From the NCBI GenBank assembly GCA_013112575.1, contig JABFGG010000004.1, positions 248,001-312,000 of the forward strand: 64,000 bases of DNA, in the 5' to 3' direction. Of the stretch, positions 42,339-50,246 are shown one piece after another. Each line of letters begins with the position of its first letter. Positions within the stretch are counted from its first letter, which is position 1. The stretch comes from Chloroflexota bacterium. Lineage in GTDB: Bacteria; Chloroflexota; Anaerolineae; Anaerolineales; UBA11579. Under the pieces are notes generated by a model. The model ran no database searches. It was not told the origin of the DNA and saw only the letters and a list, made by a program, of their open reading frames with translations. The translations under genes were made by a program, and so were the position numbers.

Positions 42339-42779
42339 ATGCTAAACCAACAAGAGCGCAGCCGTACCTGGCTGCAAGAATTGAAACACAATGGCTATCG
42401 CCTTACCAGCCCGCGCAAAGCAGTGGTGGAGGTGATGGCTAATTCTGATACTGTGCTAAGCCCAGCAGAAGTCTATGACATCGGTCGCGGTCGTTATGCA
42501 AAACTGGGTTTGGTGACCGTCTACCGTACGCTCGAGAAACTGGAAGCGATGGGCCTGGTGCAGCGTGTCCACCGCCCGGATGGCTGTGAAGCTTTCATTG
42601 CAGGTGTTGAGGGCCACCAACATTTATTGATTTGTGAAAACTGTGGACGGGTGGAGTATTTTGGCGGTGATAAACTGGATGGCTTGATCGATAAAGTGCA
42701 GGGGGATAGCGGCTATGAGATCCGCGACCACTGGCTACAATTCTTTGGCCTATGCCGGGCCTGCCAGCGCAACAACTAA
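42339..42779 (+). CDS. zur: Fur-family regulator, probable Zur
   Basis: A 146-residue metal-dependent repressor. The N-terminal winged helix has GYRLTSPRKAVVEVM and LGLVTVYRTLEKLEAMGLVQRV; the dimerisation domain has the HQHLLICENCGRVEYF histidines and two CxxC pairs (CENC, CRAC) for structural zinc. Zinc specificity is inferred from the adjacent zinc-uptake genes, whose promoters carry Fur-type boxes. The start follows the -10 box by seven bases, and the frame 27 bases further upstream is ignored. The true metal could be manganese or iron. Confidence 0.85.
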   Translation: MLNQQERSRTWLQELKHNGYRLTSPRKAVVEVMANSDTVLSPAEVYDIGRGRYAKLGLVTVYRTLEKLEAMGLVQRVHRPDGCEAFIAGVEGHQHLLICENCGRVEYFGGDKLDGLIDKVQGDSGYEIRDHWLQFFGLCRACQRNN

Positions 42780-42818
42780 CCTACACTAAAAAATGCTCAG
42801 GAACCTTCAAGATACAGA

Positions 42819-42824
42819 TAAAAT
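42819..42824 (+). promoter_or_regulatory. -10 box of znuC
   Basis: TAAAAT, about 15 bases upstream of the Fur-type box at 42839. Confidence 0.5.
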
Positions 42825-42838
42825 GCGCCCTTCAATTA

Positions 42839-42853
42839 TGAAAACGTTTTTCA
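42839..42853. promoter_or_regulatory. Probable Zur box before znuC
   Basis: TGAAAA-CGT-TTTTCA, perfect 6-bp arms, just downstream of the expected transcription start. It shares the form TGAAAA-N3-TTTTCA with the box before znuA, and repression by the adjacent Fur-family protein is the natural reading. Confidence 0.7.
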
Positions 42854-42889
42854 GTAAAGAAATCCCATCATCCTTTTTGGTATCAAATC

Positions 42890-43723
42890 ATGGTTAACAT
42901 CCGCGGCATTGAACGTGCCCAGCCCCATAAAGCAAAAGCACCTGCCCTTGAAGCCATCCAGCTCACCCGGCGCTATGAAGGTGACTACGCTCTGGAGGAT
43001 GTGTCCTTTCAGGTTGATCGCGGCGAACGCGTCGCAGTGGTGGGTCCCAATGGAGCTGGGAAAAGTACCCTATTCCAGATTGTTGCAGGCGTATTGGCTT
43101 CCAGTTCGGGAGAAGTCAAGGTATTTGGGCATAAGCCGTTGGGACACATCTGCATTGCGTATGTGTCTCAACGCAATGAAGTTGATTACAGTTTCCCGGC
43201 CAGTGTATTCGATGTGGTCATGATGGGGCGCATCGGCATCCTGGGCTTTTTCCACAACCCTCGCCAGGAGGACCGTGATTACGTGACAGCTTGCCTGGAG
43301 ACGGTGGGAATGGCCGATTTGGCCCACAGGCAGATCAGCGAACTTTCCGGCGGCCAGCAGCAGCGCATGTTCATCGCGCGTGCCCTGGCCCAGGAAGCCG
43401 AACTGATGCTGATGGACGAGCCCTTGACCGGGCTGGACGTGGTTTCACAGGAAGGCATCCTGGACATTATGGATGAGTTGCGCCAGCGTGAGGTGACCGT
43501 ATTGGTGGCCACCCACGACCTCAACCTGGCTGCGGAGAACTTTGACAAGGTCATGCTGCTCAATCATAAGCTGATCGGCTATGGCCCGGTGCATGAGGTT
43601 TTTACTCCTGAAAACCTTTCTGAAGCCTATGGCGGCCATTTGCAGCTGGTTGAAACTGACGATGGCATGGTAGTTGTGGGTGACACGCACGTGGATGGGC
43701 CGGGAGGTCACTCACATGCCTGA
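42890..43723 (+). CDS. znuC: Zinc/manganese ABC transporter, ATP-binding protein
   Basis: A 277-residue cytoplasmic ATPase that powers metal uptake. Walker A GPNGAGKSTL, the signature SELSGGQQQRM, Walker B ELMLMDEPLTGLD and the switch histidine (ATHDLN) are all intact. It ends with a His-rich tail (THVDGPGGHSHA). A Fur-type box lies 40 bases upstream. The permease gene overlaps its end by eight bases. No clear ribosome-binding site precedes the ATG. Confidence 0.93.
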   Translation: MVNIRGIERAQPHKAKAPALEAIQLTRRYEGDYALEDVSFQVDRGERVAVVGPNGAGKSTLFQIVAGVLASSSGEVKVFGHKPLGHICIAYVSQRNEVDYSFPASVFDVVMMGRIGILGFFHNPRQEDRDYVTACLETVGMADLAHRQISELSGGQQQRMFIARALAQEAELMLMDEPLTGLDVVSQEGILDIMDELRQREVTVLVATHDLNLAAENFDKVMLLNHKLIGYGPVHEVFTPENLSEAYGGHLQLVETDDGMVVVGDTHVDGPGGHSHA

Positions 43724-44564
43724 GTTTCTATCCTGGCTGGTAGAGCCTTTGACCTATAGTTTCATGCAGCGCAGCCTTTTAGCTGCTGTGTTGGTGGGCA
43801 TTGTGTGCGCCCTGGTGGGGACATATATTGTCTTGCGAGGCATGGCCTTTTTCGGTGATGCACTGGCGCATGCCATCCTGCCGGGTGTGGCTGCCGGTTA
43901 TCTGGTGGGGGGCGGGACTTATTTGACCGTGTTCTGGTGGGCCTTGGGCGCCGCGGTTTTGGCTTCTCTGGGAATTGGGGCGGTCAGCCGGGGCACGCGT
44001 TTACGTGAGGATACCGCCATTGGCATTATCTTTGCCGGTACCTTTGCTTTAGGCATTGCCATGATTTCCAGCATTCGCTCCTATGCCGTGGACCTGTCAC
44101 ATTTCCTGTTCGGCAATGTGCTGGGGGTTTCCAATTCTGACCTACTGCTCACCGCCGGTTTTGGTTTGCTGGTGATTGTTGTGATCGTGGCCTTCTACAA
44201 AGAGTTCATGGTCCTATCCTTTGACCCGGTTTTGGCTGCCACCCTGCGCCTGCCTCGGCGCTGGTTGGAAAACCTATTGCTGGTGTTGATCGCCATCGCT
44301 ATTGTGGTGGCCTTGCAAACTGTGGGGGTGGCTTTGATGGTTGCCATGCTGGTAACACCCGCCGCCACGGCCTTTTTACTTACGAAACGGCTACCCAGGA
44401 TGATGACCCTGGCAGCCTTGATCGCGGCGCTATCGGGGATCATCGGTCTGTATCTCTCTTTTTATATTGGGATTGCCTCAGGAGCGGCCATCGTGCTAAC
44501 CTGCACGGCCATTTTCCTGTTGGTTTGGCTGGGGCAGACCCTCAAGACGAATTCCCAAAACTGA
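43716..44564 (+). CDS. znuB: Zinc/manganese ABC transporter, permease
   Basis: A 282-residue membrane subunit of the ABC-3 family with about eight helices; the opening QRSLLAAVLVGIVCALVGTYIVLRGMAFFGDALAHAILPG is diagnostic. It forms the channel with ZnuC and takes metal from the ZnuA lipoprotein. The ATG at 43716, within the last codons of znuC, has GGGAGG upstream, so it is preferred over 43674. Together with znuC it forms a two-gene unit; znuA has its own promoter. Confidence 0.92.
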   Translation: MPEFLSWLVEPLTYSFMQRSLLAAVLVGIVCALVGTYIVLRGMAFFGDALAHAILPGVAAGYLVGGGTYLTVFWWALGAAVLASLGIGAVSRGTRLREDTAIGIIFAGTFALGIAMISSIRSYAVDLSHFLFGNVLGVSNSDLLLTAGFGLLVIVVIVAFYKEFMVLSFDPVLAATLRLPRRWLENLLLVLIAIAIVVALQTVGVALMVAMLVTPAATAFLLTKRLPRMMTLAALIAALSGIIGLYLSFYIGIASGAAIVLTCTAIFLLVWLGQTLKTNSQN

Positions 44565-44586
44565 TCTTCGTCTAATCTACATTTAC

Positions 44587-44614
44587 TTGACAAATCAAAT
44601 GGGCTCCTTATAAT
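44587..44614 (+). promoter_or_regulatory. Promoter of znuA
   Basis: TTGACA, a 16-base spacer, TATAAT. The Fur-type box begins at the end of the -10 element. Confidence 0.85.
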
Positions 44615-44631
44615 TGAAAATCATTTTCAAT
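44613..44631. promoter_or_regulatory. Probable Zur box before znuA
   Basis: ATTGAAAATCATTTTCAAT is a 19-bp perfect palindrome with central C that overlaps the -10 box. It contains TGAAAA-TCA-TTTTCA as in the znuC box. Confidence 0.85.
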
Positions 44632-44648
44632 AACGAAAGAGGAGTTTT

Positions 44649-45617
44649 ATGGATTTTCGAAAAATTGGCCTGATGATTTTTGGCTTCGCAGCTTTCCTGT
44701 TATCAGCTTGCGCTGCTCAGGATGAACCCTCGTGGAAAATAGGCGTGGTTGCCACCACAAACATCGTCGGCGACGTGGTGGCGCAGATTGGCGGTGAGCA
44801 TGTTGAACTGACGGTGATGTTACCTGTAGATGCCGACCCGCATAGTTTCCAGCCGACGCCACAAGATCTGGTGGCGGTGGAAAACGCGGACATTGTTTTT
44901 GTGAACGGGTTGGACCTGGAGGAATTCTTAGCGGAAATGGTAGAGAATGTGGGGGGTGAAGATAATATCGTGTCCGTTTCCGAAGAGGTTGCGACCATCG
45001 AGTTCAGTGGTGGACATGATGACCACGAAGAAGGCGAGGAGCATGATGATCATGAAGAGGGCGAGGAACACGAAGAACATGAGCATAGTGGTGCAGACCC
45101 TCATGTGTGGATGGATCCCAACAATGTCAAAATATGGACGGACAATATCGCCACAGCCCTATCTACCAGCGATCCGGATAACGCTGCCACGTATGTAGCC
45201 AATGCCGAGGCTTACAATCTGGAGCTAGACGAATTGGACGAATGGGCACAATCAGAGTTGGCACAACTGGCATCCGAAAACCGCGTCCTGGTCACGGATC
45301 ACGAGGCCTTAGGCTACTTTGCCGAGCATTACGGTTTTGAGATCATTGGAACGATCCTGCCAGGGTCCAGCACACTGGCCGAACCCTCAGCCTCAGAATT
45401 AGCAGCTTTGGAGGACCTTGTGGTTGACTTCGGTGTGCCAGCCATTTTTGTGGGAACGACGGTCAACCCCAACCTGGCCCAACGCGTAGCAGATGATACG
45501 GGTGTGCAACTGGTGCCGCTGTATACGGGTTCACTGAGCGATGCGGATGGTCCCGCTGCCACTTATTTAGAGATGATGCGTTATAACGTGGGTGCAATTG
45601 TCGAAGCGCTGCAATAG
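44649..45617 (+). CDS. znuA: Zinc ABC transporter substrate-binding lipoprotein
   Basis: A 322-residue lipoprotein (lipobox LLSAC) that captures zinc outside the membrane. Family blocks include LPVDADPHSFQPTP, FVNGLDLEEF, DPHVWMDPNNVKIW and LVTDHEALGYFAEHYGF. A long acidic, His-rich loop (about residues 118-145, repeats of HDDHEEGEE) precedes the DPHVWMD block, as in zinc- rather than manganese-specific members. GAGGAG stands before the ATG. The promoter is covered by a 19-bp palindromic box. Confidence 0.93.
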   Translation: MDFRKIGLMIFGFAAFLLSACAAQDEPSWKIGVVATTNIVGDVVAQIGGEHVELTVMLPVDADPHSFQPTPQDLVAVENADIVFVNGLDLEEFLAEMVENVGGEDNIVSVSEEVATIEFSGGHDDHEEGEEHDDHEEGEEHEEHEHSGADPHVWMDPNNVKIWTDNIATALSTSDPDNAATYVANAEAYNLELDELDEWAQSELAQLASENRVLVTDHEALGYFAEHYGFEIIGTILPGSSTLAEPSASELAALEDLVVDFGVPAIFVGTTVNPNLAQRVADDTGVQLVPLYTGSLSDADGPAATYLEMMRYNVGAIVEALQ

Positions 45618-45656
45618 AAAAACTAACGTAGCCTAAGATGTCAAGCGACTTGATTA

Positions 45657-45686
45657 GCACTGCCTTAGTAACAGGCAGTGCTTTTC
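45657..45686 (+). terminator. Rho-independent terminator after znuA
   Basis: Ten-bp stem AGCACTGCCT / AGGCAGTGCT with a 6-base loop, then TTTTCG. Confidence 0.88.
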
Positions 45687-45695
45687 GTCCGCAGG

Positions 45696-45701
45696 TATAA
45701 T
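45696..45701 (+). promoter_or_regulatory. -10 box of a leaderless permease gene
   Basis: TATAAT, 8 bases before the ATG at 45710. Confidence 0.6.
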
Positions 45702-45709
45702 GCCCGCCG

Positions 45710-46729
45710 ATGAAACGTTTGCTGAATTTCCTGGGTGTATTCGGCGTGGCTCTCCTGGCCGTGATCCTCATCCTCTTGTTTCAAAGCTTCATGGCAGGAG
45801 GGGGTAACCTTTTCCTTGTTAACCGGTTCACGACCTTTACAACCATCTTTTTAGGCATTTTCATTGAAGCTGCGCCGTTCCTGATGTTGGGAACACTGGC
45901 TTCCGGAGTCGTGGAGATCTTTTTTAACCAGGATGCCATAAGGCGCTTGCTGCCGCGTAACGCTTTCATGGGGGCTTTGGCGGGTGGAATCATGGGCTTT
46001 TTCTTCCCGGTGTGTGAGTGTGGTGTGGTTCCGCTCACTCGACGGCTGTTTACAAAAGGTTTACCCCCGGCCGTTGGCGTAGCTTTTTTGCTGGCATCAC
46101 CCGTCATCAACCCGATTGTGATCGCCTCTACATATGCGGCCTTTGGGTTCAGTCCGGTTTTCTGGCTGCGAATCGGGCTTAGTCTATTTATCGCAGTGAC
46201 CGTGGGCCTGATTTTTGCCGTGCAAATGCGTCCGGAACGACTGTTGCGCCCGGTAGCCTTGGCTCCCATTCAGGGCGGCAGCGTTGATTTCGTTGAACCT
46301 ACACCTACACAGCCTTTATTGTCGCGATTACAGCAGGCGTTGCGCATCGGTGCAGATGAGTTCTTTGAAATGGGCCGTTATCTCATTTTAGGCTCCATGC
46401 TGGCAGCCCTCATGCAAACCTTTATTCCACAGACAACCTTATTGGCTTTGGGGCAGGGACCGGTGTTGTCCATCATTGCCATGATGGCCTTGGCCGTGAT
46501 TCTTTCCATCTGTTCCACAGTAGATGCCTTCATCGCCCTGGCCTTTGTGGGCACCTTCTCGACCGGTTCGATCCTGTCCTTCCTCGTCTTCGGCCCGATG
46601 GTAGATATCAAAAGTGCCCTGATGTATTTGCAGGTCTTCAACCGTAAGACAGTGATCTACTTGATCAGTTTGCCCATGTTGATGAGCTTCCTGATGGCTT
46701 TGATCCTTAATTATTACGTTGGACTTTAG
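45710..46729 (+). CDS. YraQ/UPF0718-type permease (DUF318)
   Basis: A 339-residue membrane protein with about eight to ten helices. The DUF318 signature [18 protein letters not shown] appears in the first half, and [12 protein letters not shown] in the second. Members are believed to move a metal or small ion and are usually paired with a DUF1980/TIGR03943 protein, which follows here at eight bases. Its place after a zinc transporter suggests metal handling, but no Fur-type box precedes it. The transcript should begin at or near the ATG. Confidence 0.85.
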   Translation: MKRLLNFLGVFGVALLAVILILLFQSFMAGGGNLFLVNRFTTFTTIFLGIFIEAAPFLMLGTLASGVVEIFFNQDAIRRLLPRNAFMGALAGGIMGFFFPVCECGVVPLTRRLFTKGLPPAVGVAFLLASPVINPIVIASTYAAFGFSPVFWLRIGLSLFIAVTVGLIFAVQMRPERLLRPVALAPIQGGSVDFVEPTPTQPLLSRLQQALRIGADEFFEMGRYLILGSMLAALMQTFIPQTTLLALGQGPVLSIIAMMALAVILSICSTVDAFIALAFVGTFSTGSILSFLVFGPMVDIKSALMYLQVFNRKTVIYLISLPMLMSFLMALILNYYVGL

Positions 46730-46737
46730 AGGTTTTT

Positions 46738-47499
46738 ATGTTCTTGAACACACGTAATTATCGTTTGTTACAGGCCCTGATCTTGCTGGGGCTTGGCGCA
46801 TATTTCACCTGGAAGATTGTTTCCGGTACCCTGTTCTTCTACATTAACGAGCGGTTTCTGTGGCTGATCATTGCTGGGGCTATCGGCTTTTTTGTGCTGG
46901 CCCAGGCTATTTGGCCCCGTTCTGCTGTTGAGGTGGACGAACACCACCATCATGATCATGACCACGAGCATACTCACGGCAGTTCCAATCGTGTGTGGCT
47001 GTTGTTGATCGTTTCTATGCCGGTACTGTTTGGCTTTCTGGTGCCTGTTCAACCATTGGATACCTCTGCTATCGAGACCAAAGGCTTTTCTACTAATGCC
47101 ACGCTGGCTTCGTTGAACGATAGTGGCAGTGTGGCGCTCAGCCAGCCAGCGGATGAGCGTAATGTGCTGGACTGGATCCGCGCATTCAACTACTCGGAAG
47201 ACCCCAGCGAATTCATTGGCGAACCCGCTGACGTGGTGGGCTTTGTATATCATGACGATCGTGTTGATGACGACCAGTTCATGGTGGGACGCTTTGCTCT
47301 TTCCTGCTGCGTGGCCGATGCCTTTGCCATCGGTGTAGCCATAGACTCGCCGGATGCCGGGGAATGGAAAGATAACCAGTGGGTGCACGTGCGCGGTACC
47401 ATCGAGTTGGCTACATTTGATGGGGAGATTGTTCCTCAGATCGTTGCTGAAAGCATCAAAGAAGTCCCTGTACCGCCCCAACCTTACCTGTTCCCTTAG
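46738..47499 (+). CDS. TIGR03943/DUF1980 family protein
   Basis: A 253-residue protein with two N-terminal helices, a His-rich loop (DEHHHHDHDHEHTHG, about residues 64-78), another helix and a large external domain. That domain has the family block VGRFALSCCVADAFAIGVAID and WVHVRGTIE. The partner is the DUF318 permease directly upstream. His runs and the paired cysteines point to metal binding outside the membrane; function is not established. The gene has GAGG before the ATG. Confidence 0.85.
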   Translation: MFLNTRNYRLLQALILLGLGAYFTWKIVSGTLFFYINERFLWLIIAGAIGFFVLAQAIWPRSAVEVDEHHHHDHDHEHTHGSSNRVWLLLIVSMPVLFGFLVPVQPLDTSAIETKGFSTNATLASLNDSGSVALSQPADERNVLDWIRAFNYSEDPSEFIGEPADVVGFVYHDDRVDDDQFMVGRFALSCCVADAFAIGVAIDSPDAGEWKDNQWVHVRGTIELATFDGEIVPQIVAESIKEVPVPPQPYLFP

Positions 47500-47507
47500 T
47501 TCCAAAT

Positions 47508-48872
47508 ATGCGTTTTGACCGTTTCGATTACACAGTGTGGGGTGTTTTAGGCGCGCTTGTGTCGCTTATTGCGGCCATCCTACTCCTGGGCGATCAGGTG
47601 GGCGTGCGCGTGATGAGTCTGGCACCGGCAACAAACAGCGAAGCGGGTGCCTACGGCCCTATCCGCATCGAGTTTGAAAACGCCATGCAGCAGGAAAGCG
47701 TGGAAGAGCGCTTTTCACTGGAGCCAAACGTGCCCGGCGAATTCCTCTGGCAGGGATTTGAGCTTACCTTTTTGCCGGACGAACCTTTGTTGCCGGGCAA
47801 CACCTATACTGCACGACTGGCTGCCGGCGCTGAGAGTGACGAGGGTCGCCAACTGAACGAAGATGTTGAGTGGAGTTTCCAGGTGCGCCAACCACGCCTG
47901 GTGTACTTGGCCCCGACCAATGCTCGCGAGCTTTGGTTGCAGGACATTGATGGCGGTGAAGCAAAACAGTTGACCCAAACTGACGGGCGCGTGTTCGACT
48001 TTGCTGTTTCCCCTCTAGGCGATGCCATCCTTTATTCGGTGGTCAACACCAATGACCCTACTGGTATCGATCTGTGGTTGATGGACGATGAAGGTCAGAA
48101 TCAACGATTGCTGGTGGATTGTGTTCTGGATCGCTGTTCTGCCCCTGACTGGTCTCCTGACGGTACTCAAATTGCCTACAGCCGCGTGCAGGCTGGCCTC
48201 AGCCCCACTGAACCCTATGGCCCACCGCGCATTTGGGTTGCTGATGCTGACACCGGCGAGACTGTGCGTTTGTTTGCTAACACGCAAAAGATCGGCTATG
48301 GTCCCAGTTTCTCGCCCGATGGCTCTCGGCTGGCCTATTTTGACGGTGCAGAGGGACTGATCATGGTGTTGAATCTTGAGAGCGGCGAGGAAATCTCCCT
48401 GCCGACTTCGCTAGGTGTGGTGGGCAGCTGGTCGCCGGATAGCGCCCGCATGGTCTATAGCGACACGCGTATCGCGGACCGCCAGGCTGTTGGCCTGGTG
48501 TACCTGGCTGATTTTGCAACGCAGGACATCCTCACGATCCTGGGAGAGGGCGGGGTATCCGGTGATTACGGTTTCGTGGAATGGTCTCCGGACGGCGAAT
48601 GGCTGCTGGTCAAGGTGCGCCCACCGGAGATCGCCCCGGCTGATGAGTTATGGATCATGCCGCCAGATGGTCGCTTTGGTCTGGTGATCGCCGACGAGGC
48701 TAATCAATCGCACTATAATTATTCTTGGAATCCGTGGAGTGATGCAGTCTTGTACCAGCGCTTGCCCCTGGGAGTAGGTGCTCCTACGGCTGATGTGGTG
48801 GTGTGGTTCGAAGAAACGGGCGAAGAGATACAAATCACCTCGGACGCCTCCCAACCTGCCTGGTTGCCATAA
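47508..48872 (+). CDS. Membrane-anchored PD40 beta-propeller protein
   Basis: A 454-residue protein with an N-terminal membrane helix (WGVLGALVSLIAAILLLG), an Ig-like domain of the SbsA type (EFENAMQQESVEERFSLEPNVPGEF), and a propeller of WD40-like PD40 repeats (APDWSPDGTQIAYS, GPSFSPDGSRLAYFD, VEWSPDGEWLLVKV). Such propellers act as interaction platforms. It follows the DUF1980 gene at eight bases and is probably part of the same unit. A PD40 lipoprotein recurs at 52455 next to the CopC-type genes. Confidence 0.8.
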   Translation: MRFDRFDYTVWGVLGALVSLIAAILLLGDQVGVRVMSLAPATNSEAGAYGPIRIEFENAMQQESVEERFSLEPNVPGEFLWQGFELTFLPDEPLLPGNTYTARLAAGAESDEGRQLNEDVEWSFQVRQPRLVYLAPTNARELWLQDIDGGEAKQLTQTDGRVFDFAVSPLGDAILYSVVNTNDPTGIDLWLMDDEGQNQRLLVDCVLDRCSAPDWSPDGTQIAYSRVQAGLSPTEPYGPPRIWVADADTGETVRLFANTQKIGYGPSFSPDGSRLAYFDGAEGLIMVLNLESGEEISLPTSLGVVGSWSPDSARMVYSDTRIADRQAVGLVYLADFATQDILTILGEGGVSGDYGFVEWSPDGEWLLVKVRPPEIAPADELWIMPPDGRFGLVIADEANQSHYNYSWNPWSDAVLYQRLPLGVGAPTADVVVWFEETGEEIQITSDASQPAWLP

Positions 48873-48991
48873 CCTTCTCGAAAGAAATACTTCACAACAT
48901 CCTCATAGTTTCTTCATAGGGCTGCTTTATAATGTGGGCGAATTTGGCCTATTAGGATTCCTTACGGTCCTCTTTTGTTGAAGGAGTGTAT

Positions 48992-49573
48992 ATGGTTCAC
49001 GTTATTGGGCGGCGTTTGATTGTTCTCGTGTTGTCCTTTGGTTTTGTCTTTTCTTTGGCCGGGACGCAGGTACAGCTAGCCCTGGCGCATGAACGTGTCG
49101 AAGTTGGGGATTACGTGTTGATCGTGGGCTGGGAGAGTGAACCTGTCATCGTGGGCGAACGCAATGCCATGCTAATTGAGGTCACCCACGATGAAGAGCC
49201 AGTCACCGGCCTCGAAGCCACCCTGGATGTGGAAGTGCATTACGCCGGGCGCGAGTTGCTGGGCAACTTGTTATTGGGGGATGACCCGGGTGTCTATCTT
49301 GTGGAGGTATTCCCCACTGTACGCGGCCAGTATGAACTGCGTCTGACAGGCAGCATAGCTGACGAAGAAGTTGATCTTTTAGTAGAGCCGGAAGAGGTGC
49401 TACCTGCAGCCGTTTTGCAGTTCCCTGAGGCCCTGCCCGACACGCGTGACCTGCAAAGCCAAATTGAAAGTTTGCAGACCCAATTAACGACCGCTTATGC
49501 ATTGGCAGCAGTAGGTATTGGTTTGGGTGCAGTTGGTATTGTTCTTTCGATAATCACCATGCGGCGCAAGTAA
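48992..49573 (+). CDS. Exported protein with predicted N-terminal histidine, C-terminal anchor
   Basis: A 193-residue protein. A signal peptide ends LALA, and the predicted mature chain begins with His33 (HERVEVGDYVLIVGW). A beta-rich domain of about 110 residues follows, then a coiled segment (LQSQIESLQTQL) and a C-terminal helix with MRRK. A free N-terminal His outside the cell is what copper proteins with a histidine brace, such as CopC, present, and a CopC-type gene follows. I do not recognise a family. AAGGAG stands just before the ATG, and TATAAT (48929) lies upstream. Confidence 0.65.
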   Translation: MVHVIGRRLIVLVLSFGFVFSLAGTQVQLALAHERVEVGDYVLIVGWESEPVIVGERNAMLIEVTHDEEPVTGLEATLDVEVHYAGRELLGNLLLGDDPGVYLVEVFPTVRGQYELRLTGSIADEEVDLLVEPEEVLPAAVLQFPEALPDTRDLQSQIESLQTQLTTAYALAAVGIGLGAVGIVLSIITMRRK

Positions 49574-49593
49574 CCGCAATACTTTGGAGCTAG

Positions 49594-50088
49594 ATGATGT
49601 ATTTAAAACTAAATGGAAAACTGCTTTTATCTGTATTGCTGATCTTTGCATTTGTACTGGCTGGGTGCGGTGGCGCGGCTGCTACAGAGACCATGACCGA
49701 AGATATGGATGCAATGGAGCATGAAGATAATGAGATGGACATGGACGAAGGCGAGCACAAACATGATGCCGGAGCCGAAGTGGTGCGCGTACCTAATGAT
49801 GGCGCCGTGGTATCTATTCAGTCCCCCGCAGATGGCGCTTCATTCGCGGCCAACGAGGGCGTGCTGGTTGAGATCGCCGTGGCCAATTTCACCTTGGGCG
49901 AAGACAACAACCACTGGCATGTCTATGTAAATGGTGTGTCATGGGGCATGATCACTGGCGAAGACACCAGTCACGTATTGCAGGGTATTGAACCCGGTGA
50001 GCATCTGGTTGAGGTTTACTTGGCAGTGGGTACCCATGAAGAATTGGAAAATGGGGATTCAATCACTATTATTATCAACGAGAATTAA
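49594..50088 (+). CDS. NNHWH-motif lipoprotein, Met/Asp/His-rich
   Basis: A 164-residue lipoprotein (lipobox LAGC). The mature N-terminus is very rich in Met, Asp, Glu and His (about residues 33-58). A compact beta domain follows with NNHWHVYVNGVSWGMI, the spaced SHVL and GEHLVEVYL. A paralogue with the same signature lies at 53546. I know no named family. Met- and His-rich tracts of this sort are typical of periplasmic copper binding, and the next gene is a CopC-CopD fusion, so copper binding is inferred. TTGGAG precedes the tandem ATGs. Confidence 0.7.
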   Translation: MMYLKLNGKLLLSVLLIFAFVLAGCGGAAATETMTEDMDAMEHEDNEMDMDEGEHKHDAGAEVVRVPNDGAVVSIQSPADGASFAANEGVLVEIAVANFTLGEDNNHWHVYVNGVSWGMITGEDTSHVLQGIEPGEHLVEVYLAVGTHEELENGDSITIIINEN

Positions 50089-50151
50089 AATGAGGAAATC
50101 ACGCTATCACCCTCACTCTATATATGAGGCTTGTCGACTCAAAAGTTAGTC

Positions 50152-50170
50152 CCTCTCCCTCAGGGAGAGG
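50152..50170. repeat. Palindrome CCTCTCCCT-C-AGGGAGAGG
   Basis: Perfect 9-bp arms around one base, between the NNHWH lipoprotein gene and the CopC-CopD gene. Hairpins of this CTCTCCC/GGGAGAG sort occur widely in related genomes as dispersed repeats, from memory. It is not followed by a T run. Confidence 0.6.
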
Positions 50171-50246
50171 TTAATTTCTTCTAGGGTCGACCTTGCAGTT
50201 TTTTTGGCGAGGGTGGCACCACTAGACAGTAATTAGACTCACTTAG

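Noticed and set aside
48770-48788. GGAGTAGGTGCTCCTAC in the PD40 gene as a hairpin-family copy
   Set aside because: The stem is only five bases and the codons (GVGAP) are ordinary, so chance is a sufficient explanation.
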